From contig DHXP01000073.1 in the NCBI GenBank assembly GCA_002413745.1, positions 289,919 through 353,918 of the forward strand: a DNA stretch of 64,000 nt, in the 5' to 3' direction. Shown piece after piece: positions 46,232-55,107 of this stretch. Position numbers and translations under genes: made by a program. The notes below the pieces were generated by a model. That model was given only the letters and a program-made list of their open reading frames with translations, made no database searches and had not been told where the DNA came from. The stretch comes from Flavobacterium sp. UBA5153 (lineage in GTDB: Bacteria > Bacteroidota > Bacteroidia > Flavobacteriales > Flavobacteriaceae). Position 1 is the first letter of the stretch; the number at the start of each line of letters is the position of its first letter.

Positions 46232-46623
46232 GTTTTTTTTAGGAAAACCTTTGTTTTTTAGTCCAATTTGATTGTGACGTTGCAGTTTTACAACCACAAT
46301 AAATCACTGCCATAAGAATTCATTCCCTACTGCAAAAAACTGGTTTTTGTGTCTTTTACTTTTTATTGGATTTCTTTATTAAAATGGATTTGAAAGTTTT
46401 TATTCCTTTAAAAATTGATAAACCCCTTGCCCATTAAAGTCGAAAGCAATAAATTTAGAATACAAATTTGGAATAACTGCACAAAAAAGGCTCCCCCGCA
46501 GTATTATTGTCTAACCCTATTTTCACAATAGTTACAATAAATTGCCTGTTTATTGGAATATAATAATATTTCATCTAATTGAGTAGCTATTTTTAAAATA
46601 TTCGCAAAAACAGAATATAGGGT
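46232..46623. other. Intergenic region upstream of the thr operon
   Basis: AT-rich, no gene recognised. It includes the second copy of the 26-bp near-direct repeat (46587-46612). Confidence 0.4.
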
Positions 46624-46653
46624 TTTGATTTTTTATAAAAAGCTGTACTTTTG
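46624..46653 (+). promoter_or_regulatory. Threonine operon promoter
   Basis: TTTG (46624-46627), 18-bp spacer and TACTTTTG (46646-46653), a near-consensus Bacteroidota promoter. Transcription would start around 46660, only a few bases before the leader peptide ATG. Confidence 0.75.
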
Positions 46654-46663
46654 AAAAATCAAA

Positions 46664-46768
46664 ATGGTAAACAACAGCAAAACATATCAATCTTCGATAA
46701 CAGCCCAAACTCGGGTTGCTTTTTCTGTTACATTTACCGCTACTACAACGACTACAACTACCCTTTAG
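46664..46768 (+). CDS. thrL: Threonine operon leader peptide
   Basis: A 34-codon frame with ATG at 46664 and TAG at 46766-46768. It ends in TATTTTTTTL: seven consecutive threonine codons (residues 27-33) and twelve Thr in all. It lies 105 bp before thrA, just downstream of a strong promoter, so it is an attenuation leader whose translation senses charged tRNA-Thr. The gene symbol is by analogy with E. coli thrL; the peptides are not homologous in sequence. The 105-bp gap has a small hairpin (TACCC/GGGTA) at the leader stop but no classical terminator, so the downstream mechanism is open. Confidence 0.85.
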   Translation: MVNNSKTYQSSITAQTRVAFSVTFTATTTTTTTL

Positions 46769-46873
46769 GGGTATACATTTTACATATAATCCAGTTTTTG
46801 TACTTCTTTTCTAAATGAAGAGAGTTCATAGGTGTATAAAAAACATTCGCATTTTTAAAATAAAACAGACAAA

Positions 46874-49321
46874 ATGAAAGTATTAAAATTTGGCGGAACT
46901 TCAGTAGCCAATGCGCAAAATATAAAACTCGTATTAGATATAGTTCTCAATAAAGCAAAACAGGAAAAATTGGTTGTTGTCGTTTCGGCTTTTACCAAAG
47001 TAACTGATTTGTTGGTTCTCGCTTCCCAAAAAGCAGCTTCAAATGACGAAAGTTTCAAAGAAGTTGTTGCTGAAATCGAGAAAAAACATTTGGATGCCAT
47101 AAAGGAACTGATTCCCGTTAGCGAACAAAGCGGCTTGTTGAGTCACATCAAAAGAATCATCAATCACCTCGAAACGTTGTTGGACGGTTGTTTCCTTTTG
47201 GGCGAATTATCTCCAAGAACATCGGATACTATATTAAGTTTTGGAGAATTATTGTCTTCTTATATTATTGCCGAAGCATTAAAACAAAACCTGAAAAATA
47301 GCGGTTATAAAGACAGCCGAGAGTTAATCAAAACCAATAATCAATTCGGAAAAGCTGCGGTAAACTTTGAAATTACGAATCAATTGATTGCTGATTATTT
47401 CGCTTCGAATGATTCTCAGGTAGTGATTATGCCCGGTTTTATTGCCACTTCCCTCGATGGAATAAATACTACTTTAGGCCGTGGTGGTTCCGATTATTCA
47501 GCTGCAATTTTGGCTGGAGCCTTGGATGCGTCCGAATTGGAAATTTGGACCGATGTCAACGGAATGTTTACCGCCAATCCGAAAATTGTAAAACAAGCAC
47601 AACCTATTGCTACAATTTCTTATCAAGAAGCAATGGAGTTGTCGCATTTTGGCGCCAAAGTTTTGTATCCGCCAACGATACAACCCGTTTTGAGAAAGAA
47701 TATCCCCATTCTTATCAAAAACACTTTCGAGCCGGAAGCCGAAGGAACTCTTATTTCGAATAAAATTAATTCACAAACAAATCCGGTAAAAGGAATTAGC
47801 CATATTGACAACATTACATTAATTACCCTTGAAGGTTCGGGTATGATAGGCGTTGCCGGTTCTTCAAAAAGACTTTTTGAAGTATTGTCACACGAAAACA
47901 TCAATGTAATTTTCATAACTCAGGCTTCATCCGAACATTCCATTTGTATTGGAATTCTAAATGCCGATGCAGAAAATGCAGAAAATGCCATCAATAAAGC
48001 CTTTGCCATAGAAATATCGCAAAACAAAATTGAGCATTGTATTGTCGAAAAAAATCTATGCATCATTGCATTGGTGGGCGAAAACATGAAAAACCACCAA
48101 GGATTAAGCGGCAGAATGTTTAGCACTTTAGGGAAAAATAATGTCAATATCAGGGCGATTGCACAAGGCGCCTCCGAAAGAAATATTTCGGCAGTGATTA
48201 ATGAAAGAGACGTGAAAAAAGCACTGAATACGCTTCACGAAAACTTTTTTGAGGAAAACACAAAACAGTTGAATTTATTTGTAATGGGGGTTGGAAACGT
48301 AGGTGAAAAATTCATCGAACAAATCAATCAACAAAAGAAATTCCTGAAAGAAAATCTAAAAATAAACTTGAGGGTTGTGGCTGTGTCCAATTCCAGAAAA
48401 ATGTATTTTGACGAAGACGGAATTCCTTTGAAAGAGTGGCAATCCTTATTGGAAAACGGAGAAACTGCCGACAAAGAAGCTTTTATTGCAAAAGTAAAAT
48501 CACTCAATTTACGCAACAGTATTTTTGTGGATATCACCGCAAATCAAGGCGTTTCCGAAACCTACGAACAATATCTAAAACAGAATATTGCCGTGGTTAC
48601 CTGTAATAAAATTGCCTGCTCATCGGCGTATGACAACTACAAAAAACTAAAAAATCTTTCCCGAAAATACAATGCCCCTTTCTTGTTCGAAACCAATGTT
48701 GGTGCTGGATTGCCCATCATTGATACTTTAAAACATTTGATAGCTTCAGGCGATAAAGTCAACAAAATTCAAGCTGTTTTATCAGGTAGTCTGAACTTTA
48801 TTTTTAATAATTTTGACGAAAATAATTCTTTTCACGATGTGGTAAAAGAAGCTGGAGTCCAAGGATTTACAGAACCTGACCCGAAAATTGATTTAAGTGG
48901 AGTTGACGTTGCCAGAAAGATATTAATCCTGATACGAGAAAGCGGTTACAAAATGGAAATCGAAGATATTGCCAATAGATCTTTTATGCCGGCAGAATGT
49001 TTGGCAACAACAAATAACAAGGATTTTTTCAAATCATTGGCATCGAATGCAAGCCATTTTGAGAATTTATTAAAGGAGGCAAAAACAAAAGATTGTCGTT
49101 TGAAATATGTTGCCACTTTCGAAAACGGAAAAGCAAGCGTTGGACTGGAATTTATTCCAAGAGAAAGTCCTTTCTATAATTTGGAAGGAAAAGACAATAT
49201 TGTCCAATTTTACACGGATCGTTATATCGACCAACCTTTATTGATAAAGGGTGCCGGTGCTGGTGCTGCGGTAACAGCATCCGGAATTTTTGCCGATGTG
49301 ATTCGAATTGGAAACATTTAA
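46874..49321 (+). CDS. thrA: Bifunctional aspartokinase / homoserine dehydrogenase I
   Basis: 815 residues. The aspartokinase domain (1-about 300) starts MKVLKFGGTSVANAQN, with GRGGSDYSAAILAGAL near 205. Two ACT-type regulatory segments follow (about 310-455, LITLEGSGMIGVAGSSKRLF). The homoserine dehydrogenase domain (about 465-815) starts LFVMGVGNVGEKFIEQ and has the catalytic Lys in VVTCNKIACSSAYDNYKKL. It catalyses the first and third steps from aspartate to homoserine. Threonine inhibition is expected from the ACT domains. First structural gene of the operon. Confidence 0.96.
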   Translation: MKVLKFGGTSVANAQNIKLVLDIVLNKAKQEKLVVVVSAFTKVTDLLVLASQKAASNDESFKEVVAEIEKKHLDAIKELIPVSEQSGLLSHIKRIINHLETLLDGCFLLGELSPRTSDTILSFGELLSSYIIAEALKQNLKNSGYKDSRELIKTNNQFGKAAVNFEITNQLIADYFASNDSQVVIMPGFIATSLDGINTTLGRGGSDYSAAILAGALDASELEIWTDVNGMFTANPKIVKQAQPIATISYQEAMELSHFGAKVLYPPTIQPVLRKNIPILIKNTFEPEAEGTLISNKINSQTNPVKGISHIDNITLITLEGSGMIGVAGSSKRLFEVLSHENINVIFITQASSEHSICIGILNADAENAENAINKAFAIEISQNKIEHCIVEKNLCIIALVGENMKNHQGLSGRMFSTLGKNNVNIRAIAQGASERNISAVINERDVKKALNTLHENFFEENTKQLNLFVMGVGNVGEKFIEQINQQKKFLKENLKINLRVVAVSNSRKMYFDEDGIPLKEWQSLLENGETADKEAFIAKVKSLNLRNSIFVDITANQGVSETYEQYLKQNIAVVTCNKIACSSAYDNYKKLKNLSRKYNAPFLFETNVGAGLPIIDTLKHLIASGDKVNKIQAVLSGSLNFIFNNFDENNSFHDVVKEAGVQGFTEPDPKIDLSGVDVARKILILIRESGYKMEIEDIANRSFMPAECLATTNNKDFFKSLASNASHFENLLKEAKTKDCRLKYVATFENGKASVGLEFIPRESPFYNLEGKDNIVQFYTDRYIDQPLLIKGAGAGAAVTASGIFADVIRIGNI

Positions 49322-49326
49322 AAAAG

Positions 49327-49356
49327 TATTCAGTGTTCAGTCGCAGTGTTCAGTTT
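49327..49356. repeat. 'CAGTGTTCAGT' dispersed repeat
   Basis: GTATTCAGTGTTCAGTCGCA followed by GTGTTCAGT, right after the thrA stop; the same family as 15430-15456 and 26757-26792. Confidence 0.6.
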
Positions 49357-49370
49357 AGAAACCGATAAAA

Positions 49371-49402
49371 ACTTTGTGTCTTTGTGCCTTCGTGGCGAAA
49401 AA
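49371..49402 (+). repeat. Dispersed 'CTTTGTGCC' repeat (copy 2)
   Basis: ACTTTGTGTCTTTGTGCCTT followed by CGTGGCGAAAAA, ending 9 bp before the thrB ATG. The placement before a start codon matches copy 1 at 14381-14413. Confidence 0.7.
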
Positions 49403-49411
49403 CAATAAATT

Positions 49412-50350
49412 ATGAATGAAATAAAAATATTTTGCCCTGCAACAATCGCTAATCTTTCCTGTGGATTTGATGTTCTGGGACTTTGCTTGACCACTGCGGG
49501 TGACGAAATGATTATTCGAAAATCCGATGTAAAAGGCGTTCGCATTACTAAAATCGTGGGAGCTGATTTGCCATTGGAAACCGAAAACAACGTAGCTGGT
49601 GTTGCTGCTTTAGCAATGTTGGAAGAATACGAAAGAGAATTTGCCCCGATAGCTATCGGGATTGAAATAGAAATCTACAAACACATCAAAGCCGGAAGCG
49701 GAATCGGAAGTAGTGCCGCTAGTTCTGCCGGAGCCGTTTTTGGAATTAACGAATTGCTTGGTCAACCTTTCACCCGAAAAGAATTGGTGAAATTTGCGAT
49801 GCAGGGCGAAAAATTAGCCAGTGGCAACGCCCACGCTGACAATGTCGCCCCTTGCCTTTTGGGTGGTTTTACTTTGGTAAGATGTTCCAACCCATTGGAT
49901 ATCATCAAAATCGAAAGCCCAGAAGAATTGTATGCGACCGTCGTTCATCCTCAAATTGAGTTGAAAACTTCGGATGCGCGTTCGGTATTGAAACAAACCG
50001 TTTCCCTAAAAAGCGCGATTACACAATGGGGAAATGTGGGCGGATTAATAGCCGGACTTTATACCAAGGATTACGAATTGATTGGTCGTTCCTTACACGA
50101 CGAAATCGTGGAACCGCTGCGAAGCGTTCTGATTCCCGGATTTGACTCGATCAAGAAAGCTGCATATGAAAATGGAGCATTGGGTTCCGGAATTTCAGGT
50201 TCTGGCCCATCCATTTTTGCTTTGAGCAAAGGAAAGGAAACCGCCGATAAAGTCGCCGCCGCCATGAGTGCCATATATGACGAAATAAAATTGCCTTATG
50301 AAATTCACGTTTCGAAAGTGAATGAAGAAGGAATAAGTATAATAAAATAA
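49412..50350 (+). CDS. thrB: Homoserine kinase
   Basis: 312-residue GHMP-family kinase, phosphorylating homoserine. The GHMP ATP loop is IKAGSGIGSSAASSAGAVFG at about residues 91-110. N-terminal PATIANLSCGFDVLG (9-23) and the C-terminal GSGISGSGPSIFALSKG are family signatures. Residues 79-83 (PIAIG) come from an inserted palindrome, just before the beta strand IEIEIYK, and seem to add a short loop. It lies between thrA and thrC on the same strand. Confidence 0.95.
   Translation: MNEIKIFCPATIANLSCGFDVLGLCLTTAGDEMIIRKSDVKGVRITKIVGADLPLETENNVAGVAALAMLEEYEREFAPIAIGIEIEIYKHIKAGSGIGSSAASSAGAVFGINELLGQPFTRKELVKFAMQGEKLASGNAHADNVAPCLLGGFTLVRCSNPLDIIKIESPEELYATVVHPQIELKTSDARSVLKQTVSLKSAITQWGNVGGLIAGLYTKDYELIGRSLHDEIVEPLRSVLIPGFDSIKKAAYENGALGSGISGSGPSIFALSKGKETADKVAAAMSAIYDEIKLPYEIHVSKVNEEGISIIK
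49645..49660. repeat. In-frame palindromic repeat (copy 2)
   Basis: CCCGATAGCTATCGGG, the same core palindrome as 12597-12614, in thrB. It is read as PIAIG (residues 79-83). Confidence 0.8.
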
Positions 50351-50357
50351 CAATAAA

Positions 50358-50399
50358 CCGATTGCTTTGCTTCATGCTTCGCAACGCCTCGCAATGACA
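50358..50399 (+). repeat. 'CTCGCAATGACA' intergenic repeat
   Basis: CCGATTGCTTTGCTTCATGC, CTTCGCAACGCC and TCGCAATGACA between thrB and thrC. The unit CCTCGCAATGACA recurs at 58223-58235. Confidence 0.55.
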
Positions 50400-50404
50400 A
50401 TAAA

Positions 50405-51694
50405 ATGAAATACTACAGTTTAAACCATAATGCACCCAAAGTTTCTTTTGAAGAAGCCGTAATACAAGGACTGGCAATCGACAAAGGATTGTATTTTCCG
50501 GAATCTATAACTCCATTAAATCCTGATTTTTTTTCAACTATCGAAAATTTGAGCAACGAAGAAATTGCTTTCGAAGCCATAAAGCAGTTTGTGGGAGACG
50601 AAATTCCAGACGAAACTTTAAAACAAATCATTGCCGAAACCTTGTGTTTCGATTTCCCGACTGTGAAAGTTGAGGATAGTATTTACGCACTGGAATTGTA
50701 TCACGGGCCAACAATGGCTTTTAAGGATGTTGGCGCACGATTTATGTCACGTTGCTTGGCTTATTTTAACAAAGACAAAAAAGACAGTACAAACACGGTT
50801 CTCGTGGCGACTTCTGGCGATACCGGTGGCGCTGTTGCCAGTGGCTTTCTGGGCGTTCAAGGCGTGGAAGTTATCATTTTATATCCTTCGGAAAAAGTGA
50901 GCGACATTCAGGAACGACAATTGACGACTTTGGGTCAAAACATAAAAGCGCTTGAAGTGGATGGCGTTTTTGACGATTGCCAAGATATGGTCAAAAAAGC
51001 GTTTTTGGACGAAAGTCTAAAACATAAAAACCTGACTTCGGCTAACTCAATCAATATTGCGCGCTGGTTGCCTCAAATGTTCTATTTTTTCTTTGCTTAC
51101 AAGCAACTGAAATCCCAAAATAAAGCGTTGGTTTTTTCTTGTCCGAGTGGCAATTTCGGGAATATTTGCGCCGGAATTATGGCGAAAAAATTAGGTTTGC
51201 CAATCGAACATTTTGTGGCTTCAACCAATGTGAATGATACCGTACCACGATTTTTAGAAAAAGGAAATTACGATCCAAAACCGTCCAAAGCAACGATTTC
51301 AAACGCAATGGACGTTGGGAATCCAAGCAATTTCATTCGCATCCAGGAAATGTACAACAACGATTTGGAGCAGTTCAAAAAGGATTTTTCTTCTTTTTCT
51401 TTTACCGATGCCGAAACTTTGAGCGCCATGAAATCTATCTATAAAGCAGATGGTTACATCGCAGAACCTCACGGTGCAGTGGGTTATTTGGGATTGAAAA
51501 AAGAATTGCAAAATCATAAAAATTCGATTGGAATTTTCTTGGAAACGGCACATCCCATCAAGTTTTTGGATGTGGTTGAACCGGCATTAAACATAAAACT
51601 TCCCATTCCTGCACAAATAGAAAGCGTGTTGCACAAAGAAAAAGTGAGCATAAAGATTAAGAGTTACGAAGAATTGAAAGCGTTTCTGGGATAA
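50405..51694 (+). CDS. thrC: Threonine synthase
   Basis: 429-residue PLP-dependent enzyme converting O-phosphohomoserine to threonine. The PLP Lys107 is in YHGPTMAFKDVGARFM. Other signatures are SGDTGGAVASGFLG and SCPSGNFGNICAGIMAKKLG. The N-terminal YSLNHNAPKVSFEEAVIQGL matches the long (class I) type found in E. coli and Bacteroidota. Last gene of the thr operon; a 7-base-U terminator follows. Confidence 0.96.
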   Translation: MKYYSLNHNAPKVSFEEAVIQGLAIDKGLYFPESITPLNPDFFSTIENLSNEEIAFEAIKQFVGDEIPDETLKQIIAETLCFDFPTVKVEDSIYALELYHGPTMAFKDVGARFMSRCLAYFNKDKKDSTNTVLVATSGDTGGAVASGFLGVQGVEVIILYPSEKVSDIQERQLTTLGQNIKALEVDGVFDDCQDMVKKAFLDESLKHKNLTSANSINIARWLPQMFYFFFAYKQLKSQNKALVFSCPSGNFGNICAGIMAKKLGLPIEHFVASTNVNDTVPRFLEKGNYDPKPSKATISNAMDVGNPSNFIRIQEMYNNDLEQFKKDFSSFSFTDAETLSAMKSIYKADGYIAEPHGAVGYLGLKKELQNHKNSIGIFLETAHPIKFLDVVEPALNIKLPIPAQIESVLHKEKVSIKIKSYEELKAFLG

Positions 51695-51719
51695 ATAAAA
51701 CTCTGATAAAAAAGATACT

Positions 51720-51771
51720 GCAGATTCGCAGATTTTATAACTTTTAAAATCTGCGAATCTGCGGTTTTTTT
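51720..51771 (+). terminator. Terminator of the thr operon
   Basis: Arms at 51720-51737 and 51745-51762 pair perfectly over 18 bp and are followed by GGTTTTTTTG. The arms contain CAGATTCGCAGATTTT. Confidence 0.9.
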
Positions 51772-51822
51772 GTGCTTGTGGTACCAAACCAGATTGCTTA
51801 AATTTCACTTGCAAAGAAAACG

Positions 51823-52371
51823 CTACAATTTATTAAACTTAAACTTTTGTCCTCCAATCGATGCCTCATACATAAGTCCACCTTTCTGCATCGTGAACAC
51901 CATAACACCATTAGTATACTTTACATTCGCTGAGGCACCTTCAGTCACGGCTACTGCCGAAGCTTGGGCGGCAAACTCGAATCGGCTATCTTTAAACCGT
52001 TCCAATTCCTCTTTAGACTCAAAAAATATTACCTCACGATACGCTTGTCCACCTGCCTGAAATCCTATGCTCAATTGCGACAACTTTGCCATACCTATTA
52101 TATTGTTATGTACATAGACAACCCCGTTACCGGCTGCTCCACCAATGCCGATTCCTCCCTTGCCAACATTGGGAAAGATAACATAGCCGGACGCTTTTTC
52201 AAAAAGGCCTTTCATAAGGGGATCCTTTTTAATGAACTCAGCCTTTGCTGTATGGCTGTCAGCAATAATTTTATTCTTTTTAGCTCTAGATTGACCTAAT
52301 ATTGGCGTTGTATTAATTACACAGGCCATCACAATTACCAAAATAATTTTTAAATTTTTCATGTGTTCCAT
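51823..52371 (-). CDS. SYLF-domain (Ysc84-like) lipid-binding protein
   Basis: 182 residues (179 if the Met at codon 4 is used), with a signal peptide (MKNLKIILVIVMACVINTTP, then ILGQS). The remainder is a SYLF/DUF500 domain: ASGYVIFPNVGKGGIGIGGA, then GNGVVYV, LSQLSIGFQAGGQAYREVIF and GVMVFTMQKGGLMYEASIGG. Bacterial members are exported; the eukaryotic Ysc84/SH3YL1 domain binds phosphoinositides. The bacterial function is unknown. Convergent with the thr operon. Confidence 0.88.
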   Translation of the reverse strand: MEHMKNLKIILVIVMACVINTTPILGQSRAKKNKIIADSHTAKAEFIKKDPLMKGLFEKASGYVIFPNVGKGGIGIGGAAGNGVVYVHNNIIGMAKLSQLSIGFQAGGQAYREVIFFESKEELERFKDSRFEFAAQASAVAVTEGASANVKYTNGVMVFTMQKGGLMYEASIGGQKFKFNKL

Positions 52372-53041
52372 ATATTTAATTGTTGTAAAATTTATTACTT
52401 TAAAGATAACACAAATTTCTTATATAACAATAAAAACATCTGATTATCAGTATCATAAATATTTGTTTTATCGATTTATAACGTAATTATACCCCGAACG
52501 CTCGGAGTGTGCTGTGAATGAATAACGACTGCGAGTGTTATTCAATGCTGTATAAAAGATGGAAGTAGGTCTTCCGCAATCGTTGTGCAAGCGAGGGTTG
52601 CAAACCACCTCTCGGTGCTGGAATAGTAATAGACTGGTATTGAACGGAAAGAGGAAAAGGCTAACCAGATTGGTCAGGTAAGAATAAGAGAGATGAACGC
52701 AAGTAAACCTTCGATGAAGTTGTGTGATATCGGAACATTTTGTCAAAAGCCTATTTTTCCGAGAATGGGTGATAATTATAGCGGGAACTTGCTTACTGGC
52801 TATAAGGCAAACGCAATAAAGGAGGCATGACTCTTATTCAGGCTTTTATACGGAACTCAGGAAGTCCTTGCTAGATGACAAGAGAACGGCACAAGTGGGA
52901 AGTACCCATAAGGCTTATAGTATCGATGCTAGTAAGGATGGCGGATGATGTTGTAGTAGCGATGAAACTTTTGTAATGAGAGTGGAGCCAAGAACATCAA
53001 TCATACAGTTGTTGGTAGATTAACAACTTAAACATTTAAGG

Positions 53042-54301
53042 ATGACTAATTTATTTACGACAGAATCAAAACAAATTCCGATAACCAAAAAGATGGTTAA
53101 GGAAGCATACTGCAAAGTAAATTCTAACAAAGGGAGTGCAGGAGTTGATAAAGAAAGCTTGGAAAAATTTCAAGAAAATTTACTCAACAATTTGTACAAA
53201 ATTTGGAACAGAATGAGCTCGGGCAGTTATTTTTCTCAACCAGTCAAGGAGGTTGTCATTCCCAAAGCAGGCGGAGGCGAACGAAAGTTGGGCATCCCGA
53301 CCATCAGCGACCGCATCGCCCAAGAGGTAGTTAAAACCTATCTTGAACCGAGGTTAGAAGCCGTATTTAGTAAAAACTCGTATGGCTATCGACCAGGCAA
53401 GAGCGCACACGATGCTTTGCAAAAGGTTAGAGAAAATGTAAGGCATTATTCTTGGGTTATCGATATGGACATCAAGGCCTTTTTTGACGAGGTAAATCAC
53501 GAATTATTGCTCAAAGCAGTAGATAAACACGTTTCAGAAAAATGGGTGCGAATGTACATTGAGAGATGGTTGGTATGTCCCATTCAAACTTCAAAAGGCG
53601 AACTAATCCAGAAGAAAGGAGAAGGAACGCCACAAGGAGGCGTTATAAGTCCGTTACTGGCTAATCTATTTTTGCATTATGTTTTAGACAAATGGCTTGA
53701 AAAAGAATATCCACAATTATCATTTGTAAGATATGCAGATGATGTGATTGTGCATTGTCACAGCGAAAGTCAAAGTCAGGAAGTATTAAAAGCAATTAAG
53801 AATAGATTAGAAAAGTGTAAACTGCGATTAAGCGAGCAAAAGACTAAAATAGTTCATTGTCAGGCTTATAATAGAACTAGGCATAAGAATTATCCAAAGA
53901 AATTTGACTTTTTAGGCTTTACTTTCAAACCTAGACCCAAAGCCACAAAAGAGGGCAGGATGTTTTTAGGTTATGATTGTGAGATAAGTCAGAAATCACA
54001 AACACGGATAGTCCAAAAGTGGAAAGACCTAAAGTTTCATAAGCAAAGTAACATAGTAATACAAGATATTGCCAACAAACTTCGTTTACAAACAATAGGA
54101 ATTGCTCGGTATTATGGCTATTTTAAAGTTTGGACAGTGCAACGATTATTTAGGAATTTGGAAAATCGATTAGCAAAATGGGTAAGGAATAAATATAAGT
54201 CGATGAAGAGTAGTTATAGTAAAGCATACAAGTGGCTAAAGTCAATAAGAATTGATTATCCAACATTGTTTTACCATTGGCAACTCTTTAAAACAATATG
54301 A
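53042..54301 (+). CDS. ltrA: Group II intron reverse transcriptase/maturase
   Basis: 419-residue intron-encoded protein. Reverse transcriptase motifs include KAGGGERKLGIPTISDRIAQ (76-95), SYGYRPGKSAHDAL, GTPQGGVISPLLANLF (195-210) and the catalytic YADD at 231-234. The maturase (X) domain occupies the C-terminal 120 residues. There is no HNH endonuclease domain, so mobility would rely on nicked or single-stranded targets. It promotes splicing of its own intron and target-primed reverse transcription. No frameshift is seen, so it may be active. Confidence 0.95.
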   Translation: MTNLFTTESKQIPITKKMVKEAYCKVNSNKGSAGVDKESLEKFQENLLNNLYKIWNRMSSGSYFSQPVKEVVIPKAGGGERKLGIPTISDRIAQEVVKTYLEPRLEAVFSKNSYGYRPGKSAHDALQKVRENVRHYSWVIDMDIKAFFDEVNHELLLKAVDKHVSEKWVRMYIERWLVCPIQTSKGELIQKKGEGTPQGGVISPLLANLFLHYVLDKWLEKEYPQLSFVRYADDVIVHCHSESQSQEVLKAIKNRLEKCKLRLSEQKTKIVHCQAYNRTRHKNYPKKFDFLGFTFKPRPKATKEGRMFLGYDCEISQKSQTRIVQKWKDLKFHKQSNIVIQDIANKLRLQTIGIARYYGYFKVWTVQRLFRNLENRLAKWVRNKYKSMKSSYSKAYKWLKSIRIDYPTLFYHWQLFKTI

Positions 54302-54313
54302 TTCGTATGATAA

Positions 54314-54347
54314 GAGCCGTATGAAGCGAGAGTTTCACGTACGGTTC
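54314..54347 (+). ncRNA. Group II intron domain V
   Basis: 34-nt hairpin GAGCCGTATG ... ACGTACGGTTC with the catalytic AGC-like triad near the 5' strand and the usual bulge. This is the most conserved part of the ribozyme. Confidence 0.9.
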
Positions 54348-54473
54348 TGTGAGAGGCTTGAGATGAAATACTCTTGCCTACTTGACTATATAAAGCGGAA
54401 ACGCCACTCATTTCCTCAGAGGGAAGACACAAACAACAACTGCAATGAAATGCCATTTTGTTGTCCTTTTTTT

Positions 54474-54481
54474 TACCTTTG
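54474..54481 (+). promoter_or_regulatory. -7 box upstream of the GNAT gene
   Basis: TACCTTTG, matching TAnnTTTG, 116 bp upstream of the ATG at 54598 and just past the intron. The gap otherwise shows nothing recognisable. Confidence 0.4.
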
Positions 54482-54597
54482 AACAATTGGTCAATGTGTT
54501 TTAAAAGTGAGGTTAAAAATAGGATGCTTTAACTTATTCTGGCAATTCACATTCCTTTAAAAAAATCAAAGCCAGAACCCAGGAATATATATTACTT

Positions 54598-55107
54598 ATG
54601 ATTACAAAAGCAACACTAGAAGACGTTTCAACCTTAAATAAATTGATAAATTCAGCCTATCGGGGTGAATCCTCCAAAAAAGGATGGACCACCGAAGCCA
54701 ACCTATTAGAAGGAAGCAGAACCACCGAAAAAGAACTAACTGAAATCATTCAAGACCAAAAAAACACCATTCTAAAATTTACGGAGAATAACCGAATTAT
54801 AGGTTCTGTATTGTTAATTGAAAAAGAGCATCAATTGTATCTAGGAATGCTAACGGTTTCACCAGAATTGCAAAATAGTGGTGTTGGAAAAAAATTGTTG
54901 CAACAGGCTGAAATTCACGCTTCGGCATTAGGCTTAACTAAAATTATTATGACAGTGATTTCAGTTCGTGAGGAACTTATTTCTTGGTACAAACGCAACG
55001 GTTATGTAGCTACGGGAGCAAGAGAACCATTCCCGGTGGGCGACGTTCATATTCCAATCTCCAATCACCCTTTGGAATTTATCGTATTAGAAAAAAGGAT
55101 TCAATAG
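54598..55107 (+). CDS. GNAT-family N-acetyltransferase
   Basis: 169-residue acetyltransferase. The CoA loop is LQNSGVGKKLLQQAEIHASA (about 98-117; Q-x-x-G-x-G/A pattern), preceded by the strand LYLGMLTVSPE. The C-terminal VREELISWYKRNGYVATGA is typical of GNAT folds. It has an N-terminal ITKATLEDVSTLNKLINSAY region as in small-molecule acetyltransferases. The substrate is not evident. Confidence 0.88.
   Translation: MITKATLEDVSTLNKLINSAYRGESSKKGWTTEANLLEGSRTTEKELTEIIQDQKNTILKFTENNRIIGSVLLIEKEHQLYLGMLTVSPELQNSGVGKKLLQQAEIHASALGLTKIIMTVISVREELISWYKRNGYVATGAREPFPVGDVHIPISNHPLEFIVLEKRIQ

Larger units (their letters stand above)
52507..54389 (+). mobile_element. Group II intron with maturase
   Basis: Starts with GTGTG at 52507 and ends near 54389 after domain VI (TACTTGACTAT). 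A ribozyme region of about 535 nt precedes the reverse transcriptase ORF, and a canonical domain V lies after it (54314-54347). It sits in an intergenic gap between a SYLF gene and a GNAT gene, in which no interrupted gene is apparent. The exact 5' and 3' ends are estimated from motif position, by a few bases either way. Confidence 0.9.

Noticed and set aside
46769-46873. Classical attenuator terminator after the Thr-rich leader
   Set aside because: Only a 5-bp stem (TACCC/GGGTA) without a U-run is visible; I do not claim a terminator here.
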